NCBI GenBank assembly: GCA_964462535.1
Contig: CAYWXV010000028.1
Span: forward strand, 1 to 34,778
Length of the DNA stretch: 34,778 nt
Reading direction: 5' to 3'
DNA from: CAYWXV01 sp964462535
GTDB lineage: Bacteria; Bacteroidota; Ignavibacteria; OLB7
The position numbers and the translations under genes were made by a program. This document shows, in pieces, positions 15,764-24,382 of this stretch (position 1 is the first letter of the stretch; each line of letters opens with the position of its first letter). The notes below the pieces were generated by a model, which searched no databases, had not been told where the DNA came from, and saw only the letters and a program-made list of their open reading frames with translations.

Positions 15764-17239
15764 CTATCGTGTGACGATCAGATCCCCGGCCGCACGCTCC
15801 TTATCCACTTCGAGGATATACCGATATGGACCGGATGGCAACCCGTTCAGGTCAAGCATGATATGCTGTTCACCAGAACCCATCAGGCCTGCATCGATCT
15901 GCTGCACCTCGTCGCCGCGAGCATCAATCAGCGACAGACGTATGCGCCCTGGCCGCGCCAGCTGAAACACCGCCTCGGCGGAGACTGCTGCCGGGTTCGG
16001 ATAGACCTTGAGCTTAAGTCCGGTGGCCAGGCGTTGAGAGACTGGCGGGGCTGAGGCAACCGCTCGAATCTCCCACGAGTTCAATCGATAGATCTGGCCG
16101 TCGGGGCGCTCGGTACTGACCTCGAAAATCGACACGTCGTCCCCCTGATCTTCGAAGACCAGGCTTGAACCGAATCCCTTGGTTCCAGGGAAGTACGCGA
16201 ACTCAATCGGGTAGTCCGGATCCTTCGATCGAACTTGTTGCCACGTCCGTCCACCGTCGGCCGTCTTCCACACTTCACCGCTCCTGAGAACCATTACGCC
16301 CCCTTTCTCTCCGATCCAGTGTATTCTGCTCATCTCGGTCTGGTGCGTCCCGATTGGAGGCGTGCGCATGGCCCACTGCTGGCCCGATGACGAGAAATGA
16401 AGAATCGTGTTCGGCTCCTGATCCAGCGGCTTGAACGGATCCGCCGACAGAATGCGCCATTCGTTCCCGGCCCATGAAATCTGGATAGCCTTGTTCTGAC
16501 CAAGAGCCAGGAAGACGTAGTTCCAGGTCTTTCCCCCGTCAGTCGTCTGGTAGAGCTTCTGGGCGTAGTAGTTGCCGAGGGATGCAATTCCGTTGTCTGG
16601 ATCGCGGAAGCCAACCGCGTTCACGCGCTCGTCGTTCTTCAAATCGGCGTCGCCATCAACTGGCGATCGGTACGCGACTTCCCAGGTGTCGCCACCGTTG
16701 CTGGTGCGGACAACGCCAGCGCTTCCCCAGATCCACCCATGCGTGCCGTCCGGTAGCCACTGCATGCACCGCAGCGGAGCACGCCAGTAGTCGCCGACGA
16801 CGTCGAACGCGGCATCGGAGAGGGCGTTCGATGTGACAACCTCCCACGTTGTTCCGAAGTCAACGCTTCGAAGAAGGCAGTAGTGATCGGTGGCTCCATC
16901 GGTGCGTGAGGCAAGAGCAACAATGCGACTGGGATCAGTCTGCGGGGCGGGGGCCTGAAGGCACCAGACGGCAGTAATTCCGGCCGGCAACGACAGCTCC
17001 TGGCCAAGCGTCGGAGTCGCTCCCGGGCTGAGTTCTACGCGATGAATCGACGCGTAGTCCTGGACAACCAGGTACGAACCGTCGTATCCGATCGCCGCTG
17101 GAGGAAGTTTGTAGTAGGGATCCTGTTGCGAGATAGGCTGACCGTACAGAACTGGGGTCAACAATGGGAGAATAGGGAGAACGAGGGGGAGTAGAAACAG
17201 GCGGACGATCCGCCGCTGCAAACGGTTGGATCGCTTCAT
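15764..17239 (-). CDS. Secreted BNR/sortilin-like repeat protein with T9SS sorting domain
   Basis: A 491-residue secreted protein. The ATG at 17239 is preferred (GAGG about ten bases upstream; signal peptide follows: basic MKRSNRLQRRIVRLF then LLPLVLPILPLLTPVLYG) over an upstream GTG at 17290. The body carries BNR/photosystem-stability-type propeller motifs: RSVDFGTTWEVV, RTSNGGDTWEVAY, QTTDGGKTWNYVF and KTADGGRTWQQV, each an Asp-box S/T-x-D-G-G-x-T-W. The C-terminal ~85 residues are a type IX secretion sorting domain (LKVYPNPAAVSAEAVF ... LPSGPYRYILEV). Likely a cell-surface or released propeller protein, perhaps binding polymers; no enzyme residues are evident. Confidence 0.88.
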   Translation of the reverse strand: MKRSNRLQRRIVRLFLLPLVLPILPLLTPVLYGQPISQQDPYYKLPPAAIGYDGSYLVVQDYASIHRVELSPGATPTLGQELSLPAGITAVWCLQAPAPQTDPSRIVALASRTDGATDHYCLLRSVDFGTTWEVVTSNALSDAAFDVVGDYWRAPLRCMQWLPDGTHGWIWGSAGVVRTSNGGDTWEVAYRSPVDGDADLKNDERVNAVGFRDPDNGIASLGNYYAQKLYQTTDGGKTWNYVFLALGQNKAIQISWAGNEWRILSADPFKPLDQEPNTILHFSSSGQQWAMRTPPIGTHQTEMSRIHWIGEKGGVMVLRSGEVWKTADGGRTWQQVRSKDPDYPIEFAYFPGTKGFGSSLVFEDQGDDVSIFEVSTERPDGQIYRLNSWEIRAVASAPPVSQRLATGLKLKVYPNPAAVSAEAVFQLARPGRIRLSLIDARGDEVQQIDAGLMGSGEQHIMLDLNGLPSGPYRYILEVDKERAAGDLIVTR

Positions 17240-17370
17240 AGTTGGGACCTCGTTTTGTTCATGGCAGGAAGATGCTGGACCGAGGATCACACAGTGAACC
17301 TCTCACCCCCTGTTAGAGCTACAAAAGAACACATTTATCAAACAAGAATCAACCCCCGCCACACACTTTC

Positions 17371-17417
17371 CGCAAAAAGAACGCGCCCGCCCCGGCTTCG
17401 AAACCGGAGCGGGCGCG
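17371..17417 (-). terminator. Rho-independent terminator of groESL
   Basis: The arms 17382-17395 and 17404-17417 form a 14-bp GC-rich stem with one mismatch and a loop CTTCGAAA. Read on the minus strand it is followed by TTCTTTTTGCG, a proper U-tract, 21 bases after the groEL stop. Confidence 0.88.
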
Positions 17418-17437
17418 TCGGCAATGTCGATCAGATT

Positions 17438-19069
<1,632 letters not shown>

Positions 19070-19148
19070 GATATTTCTATTTCCTGTTGTTGAAAGTGAT
19101 CATTCGCTGGGGGTGCGCCCCCGTCCGCAGAGCCATCAGGCCTCTGAA

Positions 19149-19436
19149 TTACTGCCAGATTGCGAAGATGTCCGACTCCCGCATGATCAGGAGGTCCTCA
19201 CCTTCGATTGATACCTCGGTGCCCGAATACTTGCCATATAGAACACTGTCGCCCACCTTGACTGTCAGGGGAACGACCTTCCCGTCTTCTGCGATCTTGC
19301 CCGTACCAATAGCAACGATCTCGCCTCGCTGCGGCTTCTCCTTGACGGTGTCCGGAATGATGAGGCCCCCCTTCGTCGTCTCCTCTGCGGCGGCCGGCTT
19401 GACGATCACGCGGTCATGAAGCGGAGTCAGATTCAT
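19149..19436 (-). CDS. groES: Co-chaperonin GroES (Hsp10)
   Basis: A 95-residue co-chaperonin of normal length that caps the GroEL ring as a heptamer. Seen: LTPLHDRVIVKPAAAEETTKGGLIIPDT (core plus mobile loop), GEIVAIGTGK, VKVGDSVLYGKYSGTEV and the terminal EGEDLLIMRESDIFAIW. The ATG at 19436 has a strong Shine-Dalgarno (AGGAGA, at 19445-19450 on the plus-strand numbering) eight bases upstream. First gene of the groES-groEL operon, with a CIRCE operator about 70 bp upstream. Confidence 0.98.
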   Translation of the reverse strand: MNLTPLHDRVIVKPAAAEETTKGGLIIPDTVKEKPQRGEIVAIGTGKIAEDGKVVPLTVKVGDSVLYGKYSGTEVSIEGEDLLIMRESDIFAIWQ

Positions 19437-19505
19437 TGTGCTATCTCCTGAGATTTTGGTGGGATAATGTATTTCTCGAAAAAATCAGCGATTCTCAATG
19501 TCTTC

Positions 19506-19532
19506 TTAGCACTCGTTCGCGGTGAGTGCTAA
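19506..19532. promoter_or_regulatory. CIRCE operator (HrcA binding site)
   Basis: TTAGCACTC (19506-19514), nine-base spacer, GAGTGCTAA (19524-19532): a perfect match to the CIRCE consensus, in the 5' leader of groES. The HrcA repressor binds it and releases on heat shock or when GroEL is busy. hrcA itself is not in the window. Confidence 0.97.
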
Positions 19533-19547
19533 AACGAAGTGGGCGCA

Positions 19548-19576
19548 AAAATAGTGTGGGGGAGGCGCCAGGTCAA
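19548..19576 (-). promoter_or_regulatory. groESL promoter
   Basis: On the minus strand, TTGACC (19571-19576) and TATTTT (19548-19553) are spaced by exactly 17 bp. The -10 also reads TATTTTTG, a match to the TAnnTTTG element of Bacteroidetes promoters. Transcription should start near 19540, just before CIRCE, which is the expected arrangement. Confidence 0.75.
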
Positions 19577-19598
19577 GAGGGAAGGATGTTACGAGTTG

Positions 19599-20480
19599 CT
19601 AGCTGCGCCTCAACAGACGAAACTGTACGAGGGAGACGGCCAGGATCAGCACAAACGTGACATAGGCGATCGCCGAGGCATACCCCATGGTGTCGCTCCT
19701 GACGAACGCGTTTTCGTAGATCTGATAGACGAGCGTGGTGGTGGCGTTCAAAGGTCCGCCGCGTGTCATGACGTAGACCTCTGTGAAGACCTGGAACGAG
19801 CGGATAGTGTTGATTACGATGACGAACAGAAGCATTGGACGGAGTCCAGGGAGAGTCACCGAAACAAACTGTCCCCAGGCCGACGCTCCGTCCAGTTCTG
19901 CGGCTTCGTACAGGTCGCGCGGGATGGTCTGCAACGCCGCCACGAAGAGCACGACGTAGTATCCAATGGCAATCCATACATCCATTGCCATGACGGCCGG
20001 TAGCGCGGTCGATATGTTCCCAAGCCAACCCTCCTTCGGATAACTCGCACCAATCATGCTCAGCAACCCGTTGATGTACCCATCGTGGGCGTAGAGGTTC
20101 GTAAAGACAAGCGAGAGAACGACGATCGAGGTAACCGAAGGAATGAAGTAACCGGCCCGGTAGATGCTCTTCCATGCCATGTTCCGTTCGAGCATGATGG
20201 CAAGAGCCATCGCGGCAACGGTAGTGAACGGTATAGTACCGACGACGAAGATCAGCGTGTTGATCAGCGCGGTCCAGAAGACCGGATCGTCGAACATTCG
20301 CACATAGTTGCCAAGCCCTATCCACGTTGAGGTGTTGCTGAGGGTGTTGTACTCGGTGAACGAGAGATAGAACGACCGCCCAAGGGGGTACAGCCAGAAC
20401 AGGAGCAGTGTCACCAGCCACGGCGACAGGAAGGTCCACGTGATGACCGGTCGTTCCAGTGTATAGGGAGTTCGAGACAA
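19599..20480 (-). CDS. Sugar-type ABC transporter permease (MalF/UgpA-like)
   Basis: A 293-residue inner-membrane permease with six hydrophobic segments (about 14-34, 72-97, 112-130, 160-182, 214-232, 268-288). The EAA loop that docks on the ATPase is clear: YEAAELDGASAWGQFVSVTLP (191-210). The family imports carbohydrates or related solutes with a second permease, a binding protein and an ATPase, none of which lies in the window, so this is an orphan subunit. The start is a TTG at 20480; no in-frame ATG precedes the first membrane segment and there is no clear ribosome-binding site, so the exact start is uncertain. ligA lies upstream on the same strand, 121 bp away. Confidence 0.87.
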   Translation of the reverse strand: MSRTPYTLERPVITWTFLSPWLVTLLLFWLYPLGRSFYLSFTEYNTLSNTSTWIGLGNYVRMFDDPVFWTALINTLIFVVGTIPFTTVAAMALAIMLERNMAWKSIYRAGYFIPSVTSIVVLSLVFTNLYAHDGYINGLLSMIGASYPKEGWLGNISTALPAVMAMDVWIAIGYYVVLFVAALQTIPRDLYEAAELDGASAWGQFVSVTLPGLRPMLLFVIVINTIRSFQVFTEVYVMTRGGPLNATTTLVYQIYENAFVRSDTMGYASAIAYVTFVLILAVSLVQFRLLRRS

Positions 20481-20601
20481 GGAATGCTGAGCGTTGATTG
20501 GGAGAGCTACAAGTTGCGCAGAAGGGATGCCAGGGGTTACGTAGGCGTCGCCCCTTCGCAGATGGCGCGCGTGCGACGCGTCGCGTGGACAGTGATGCCT
20601 A

Positions 20602-22629
20602 CTATTCGAGCATGGAGCGAAACGCGGCCTCGTCGATCACTGCGACACCCAATGCGTTCGCCTTGTCTAACTTCGATCCTGCCTCGGCGCCGGCCAGAAC
20701 ATAGTCTGTTTTTTTCGATACGCTGGAGGCCACTTTCCCGCCACGTGCTTCAATCATTTCCGATGCCTCGGCACGAGAGAGCGTCGGAAGCGTTCCGGTA
20801 AGCACGAACGTCTTCCCGGCAATCGGATTCGCTCCAGCTTCAATTCTTATCCGCTTCTCGCCGGTCATAGTGAGCCCCGCTGCGCGCAATCGCTCGACCA
20901 GGTCACGATTACCCCCGTCCGAGAAGAAGCGAACGACCGATTCAGCAATACGGGGACCAATATCCTCCACCTCCATCAGCTGGTCCTCATTCGCCCCCAT
21001 GAGTGCATCAACGGTGTTGAAGTCGGCAGCGAGCGTGCGTGCAACGGTCGAGCCAACGTGACGAATCCCGATTGCGAACAGTACGCGCCACCATGGTTGC
21101 GATTTGCTCCGCTCAATGCCGTCCAGAAGGTTGTCCGCTGATCGCTCCCCCCATCGTTCCAATGCCGCCATGTCGTCCCGACGATTCTTCAGGTCGTAGA
21201 TATCTGCGACATTCGACAACCAACCCAGCTCCACAAGCTGATCGACCACCCGCTCCCCCATCCCATCAATGTCCATTGCGGCTCGAGAGGCAAAGTGTTC
21301 AATTCGTCCGCGAATCTGCCAGGGGCACTCGGCATGCTCGCAGTATGTGTTGGCTTCTCCTTCAGGGCGGTGCAAGCGCGTTTTCAATGGACAAGGGCAG
21401 AGTTCGGGGAAGGTCCACGGAACGGCATCCTCCTTGCGCTTCTCCAGGACCACCTCATCGACTTTGGGAATGACGTCGCCCCCCTTTTGAATAACCACCG
21501 TGTCACCGATACGGATGTCCTTCTCGGCAATGAAGTCGCCGTTGTGGAGCGTCGCATGTCGGATCGTTGATCCCGCCAATAGCACCGGATCGAGATTGGC
21601 CACGGGCGTGACCGTCCCCAGTCGCCCGACCTGCAGTGTGATGTCGTTGAGAACGGTGCGGGCAGTTCTCGCTTCGAACTTGTAGGCCATCGCCCACCGG
21701 GGCGCCTTGGCAATCGTGCCAAGCTCGTCCTGCTGTGCGATCGAATCGACCTTTACAACGACGCCATCGATTTCGTACGGCAACCCGTCCCGCTTTCTCT
21801 CCCATTCTGCACAGTATGCAAGCACGTCGTCGATCGTGCTGCATCGACGCCAGTTCGGATTAACGGGAAGTCCTAGCGCGCGGAGCAGTTCCAGGTTATC
21901 CCCGTGTGCGTTCAGCGCGACATCGTCGATAAACAGGTAATACACGAAGACGTTCAGCGGGCGTGTCGCGACGATACGTGGGTCCAGAAGCTTCAGCGTG
22001 CCTGCCGTTGAGTTCCGCGGGTTGGCAAATGTCTTTTCTCCCGCCAGTTCCCTCTCGGCGTTCATCGCCTCGAAGTCCTTCTTGTTCATGAACACTTCAC
22101 CCCGCACTTCGAAATTCTCCAGCGAGATCCCACGAAGCTTCACATCACGCACACGAAGTGGGAGCGAACGGATCGTCCTGACGTTTGGCGTGATTTCATC
22201 ACCCTGCTCCCCGTTGCCTCGGGTCACACCGCGAACGAGTCTGCCATGCTCGTAGACGAGACTGACGGCGACGCCATCGATCTTCAGTTCGGCCACGTAT
22301 GAGTATGTCCCTTCGTCAAGATTCTCACGCACGCGGCGATCGAACTCCCTTACCTCGGCCTCACTATACGTGTTTGCCAGAGAGAGCATGGGTCGGCGGT
22401 GTGTGACGGTCGGGAACCCACTGGTGAGATCCGAACCTACCCGCCGCGTGGGCGAGTCGTCCGTCGCGAGGTCCGGGTACTCCGACTCGAGTCGCTCCAA
22501 CTCTGCCAGAAGAGCGTCAAACTCTCGATCGGCAATTGTCGGAGCACTCAGGACGTAGTAGTTGTAGTTGTGTTCGTTGATCTGCTCGCGCAGCCAGTGA
22601 ACGCGATCGGCAACAGGTGACTTGGACAT
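20602..22629 (-). CDS. ligA: NAD-dependent DNA ligase LigA
   Basis: A 675-residue bacterial DNA ligase, which seals nicks during replication and repair using NAD+. Domains in order: Ia domain (1-70, EQINEHNYNYYVL), adenylation domain with the nucleophile Lys116 in ELKIDGVAV, OB fold (~325-400), a zinc finger, HhH domain (~440-585, GIRHVGSTVAR, VEDIGPRIAESV) and a C-terminal BRCT domain (~602-675, GKTFVLTGTLPTLSRAEA). The zinc-finger cysteines are 411, 413, 430 and 435: the first pair is C-P-C, one residue closer than the common CxxC. The codons (TGC CCT TGT) are unambiguous in this sequence. Chromosomal housekeeping gene. Confidence 0.97.
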   Translation of the reverse strand: MSKSPVADRVHWLREQINEHNYNYYVLSAPTIADREFDALLAELERLESEYPDLATDDSPTRRVGSDLTSGFPTVTHRRPMLSLANTYSEAEVREFDRRVRENLDEGTYSYVAELKIDGVAVSLVYEHGRLVRGVTRGNGEQGDEITPNVRTIRSLPLRVRDVKLRGISLENFEVRGEVFMNKKDFEAMNAERELAGEKTFANPRNSTAGTLKLLDPRIVATRPLNVFVYYLFIDDVALNAHGDNLELLRALGLPVNPNWRRCSTIDDVLAYCAEWERKRDGLPYEIDGVVVKVDSIAQQDELGTIAKAPRWAMAYKFEARTARTVLNDITLQVGRLGTVTPVANLDPVLLAGSTIRHATLHNGDFIAEKDIRIGDTVVIQKGGDVIPKVDEVVLEKRKEDAVPWTFPELCPCPLKTRLHRPEGEANTYCEHAECPWQIRGRIEHFASRAAMDIDGMGERVVDQLVELGWLSNVADIYDLKNRRDDMAALERWGERSADNLLDGIERSKSQPWWRVLFAIGIRHVGSTVARTLAADFNTVDALMGANEDQLMEVEDIGPRIAESVVRFFSDGGNRDLVERLRAAGLTMTGEKRIRIEAGANPIAGKTFVLTGTLPTLSRAEASEMIEARGGKVASSVSKKTDYVLAGAEAGSKLDKANALGVAVIDEAAFRSMLE

Positions 22630-22851
22630 GGCGGGAAAATAGAGAACGTTGGATGTCCCAGATCATCCACGTCCAACGACTAGCTGTTACGGAATCCGGC
22701 ACAACATCAAAGGGGCATCGCGTGTACGACTATCCTGCTTCAGGAGCTCTCGCCTATCGGTGCCGGTCCCTTGCCCATGCGGGCGCCGTTCCGTATCATG
22801 CCCCCCTTCTCCCCTTGCACTCCCCGGAACATCGACTTTCCATCACTGAGA

Positions 22852-23679
22852 ATGACTCGTGCCATTGTCATCGCGACCGTCATGCTGGCGGCGCTTGTTG
22901 TTGACGTTTCGACCGCTGAGGGACAGACGCCGGAGGAGCTGTTGATCACACCTACACGGTTGATCTTCACCGATGGCGCAAGGGGAACGGAGACTCTGTC
23001 GTTGAAGAACCGTGGAATCGACACCCTTTCCTACGAGCTCTACATCACCAACTACCGGATGAGTGACACGGGGACGTTCGAGGAATTGTCGGAGCCAGAT
23101 TCGGGGCAGATGTTTGCGGATGGGTTCCTCAAGTTCTCACCGAAGGAGCTTGTCATACCGCCGAATGGTGATGGAACGATCAAGGTGACGTGCGCGCGAG
23201 GCGATCGTGGAGTTGGTGAATATCGATCGCATCTTGTGATACGGCTGGCCAGGCGTGGCAGACGTGTCCCTAACCCTGATGATGAGGACGATCCCGGATA
23301 CGGCGTGGCGGTCCCAATACTCGTCCGGCAGGGCCCATTGACCGCGGCCGTCTCTGTCTCCTACCTGAACGTCGACCTGGTACCGATTGGTCAGGGAATG
23401 ACCCAGGCGGTGGCCTCCGCGCGACTCGAGCGCACCGGAACGGCGTCGACGTACGGCGACGTCTCGATCTGGTACGTGAAGAATGGGGGGAGCCCGGTGC
23501 TGGTCGGATCAGCGCGGGGAATTGCGCTTTACACACCAAACCGCCTGCGATTCCTTCGCATCCCCATGCAGTTGCCGGAAGGGCTGTCGCTCGAGGCAGG
23601 AGTGCTTCGCCTTGAGTACCGGGACCGAACCGGCCCCGACGGCCTGCTTCTTGCGCAGATCGAAGTCCCGGTGGAGTAG
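22852..23679 (+). CDS. Periplasmic PapD-like (fimbrial-type) chaperone-like protein
   Basis: A 275-residue exported protein. The ATG at 22852 gives a signal peptide (MTRAIVIATVMLAALVVDVSTAEG); upstream in-frame codons give a proline-rich, non-signal stretch. The mature part begins with ITPTRLIFTDGARGTETLSLKNRGIDTLSYELYI, the pattern of the N-terminal Ig domain of PapD-type chaperones, then KFSPKELVIPPNGDGTIKV and YRSHLVIRL. A second beta domain follows (~170-275). In FCB bacteria such proteins often stand alone and need not serve fimbriae. No usher or pilin gene is near. Its stop lies only four bases from that of the convergent kdpE. Confidence 0.72.
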   Translation: MTRAIVIATVMLAALVVDVSTAEGQTPEELLITPTRLIFTDGARGTETLSLKNRGIDTLSYELYITNYRMSDTGTFEELSEPDSGQMFADGFLKFSPKELVIPPNGDGTIKVTCARGDRGVGEYRSHLVIRLARRGRRVPNPDDEDDPGYGVAVPILVRQGPLTAAVSVSYLNVDLVPIGQGMTQAVASARLERTGTASTYGDVSIWYVKNGGSPVLVGSARGIALYTPNRLRFLRIPMQLPEGLSLEAGVLRLEYRDRTGPDGLLLAQIEVPVE

Positions 23680-23683
23680 GAGT

Positions 23684-24382
23684 TCATGGACGATGATCGA
23701 TCAGGCGGTAACCTACTCCGGGTTCGGTAATAATGTGGCGTGGACGCGTGGTATCCCGCTCGATCTTCCCCCGAAGAGTTCCAATGTAGACTCGGAGATA
23801 GTGCGTCTGTCCGGTGTAGGCGGGGCCCCAGACCTCGCGAAGAAGATAGCCATGCGTGACAACCTTGCCGGCATTGGCGACCAGGACATGCAGCAGATCG
23901 TATTCCTTCGGTGTTAGCCGCACCTCTCTCCCATCTGCTCGCACCAGGCGACGCGCTAAATCGACCGCCAGACCCCCTGATTCGAAAAGAGGCTCGTCTC
24001 TCTCCCCACGCAGCGCATGTCTTCGTGCGGCCCTCATCCTTGCCATCAACTCGCCTATTCCGAACGGCTTCGCTAGATAATCGTCGGCGCCAAAATCGAG
24101 CGCCTGAATCTTGTCCCGTTCTCCGCCGCGCACCGAAAGGACAATGACGGGAACACGCGACCATTCGCGGATGCGTCGAAGAACCTCGATGCCGTCGATG
24201 TCGGGTAGACCCAGATCCAGAAGTACCAGATCCGGATGTTCCATCCCGGCCCGCACCAGCCCTTCCTCCCCCGTCGGAGCCTCGATGATCGTATATCCGT
24301 TCGGTTTCAATGTTGTGCGAAGCAGCCTCCGTATCTGGGGTTCGTCATCGATGACGAGGACACGAAGCAATGGCTCATTCAT
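23684..24382 (-). CDS. kdpE: KdpE response regulator
   Basis: A 232-residue OmpR-family response regulator that activates kdp transcription. Receiver domain with acidic pair Asp12-Asp13, phosphoacceptor Asp56 (LLDLGLPD) and Lys105 (LAKPFGIGEL); C-terminal winged helix (VRLTPKEYDLLHVLVANAGKVVTHGYLLREVWG ... YLRVYIGTLRGKIE). Close in pattern to E. coli KdpE (DKIxALDxGADDYLxKPFGIGEL). Start ATG at 24382 preferred; an upstream ATG at 24397 is possible. It overlaps the kdpD stop by eight bases, so the two are translationally coupled. It ends four bases from the convergent chaperone gene. Confidence 0.95.
   Translation of the reverse strand: MNEPLLRVLVIDDEPQIRRLLRTTLKPNGYTIIEAPTGEEGLVRAGMEHPDLVLLDLGLPDIDGIEVLRRIREWSRVPVIVLSVRGGERDKIQALDFGADDYLAKPFGIGELMARMRAARRHALRGERDEPLFESGGLAVDLARRLVRADGREVRLTPKEYDLLHVLVANAGKVVTHGYLLREVWGPAYTGQTHYLRVYIGTLRGKIERDTTRPRHIITEPGVGYRLIDHRP

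Noticed and set aside
20573..20584. Palindrome GCGACGCGTCGC between ligA and the ABC permease
   Set aside because: Perfect but short and in GC-rich DNA, with no U-tract and no promoter context; could be chance.
22647..22678. CGTTGGA/TCCAACG inverted repeat before the chaperone-like gene
   Set aside because: Seven-base arms with a long spacer and no associated promoter or terminator signals.
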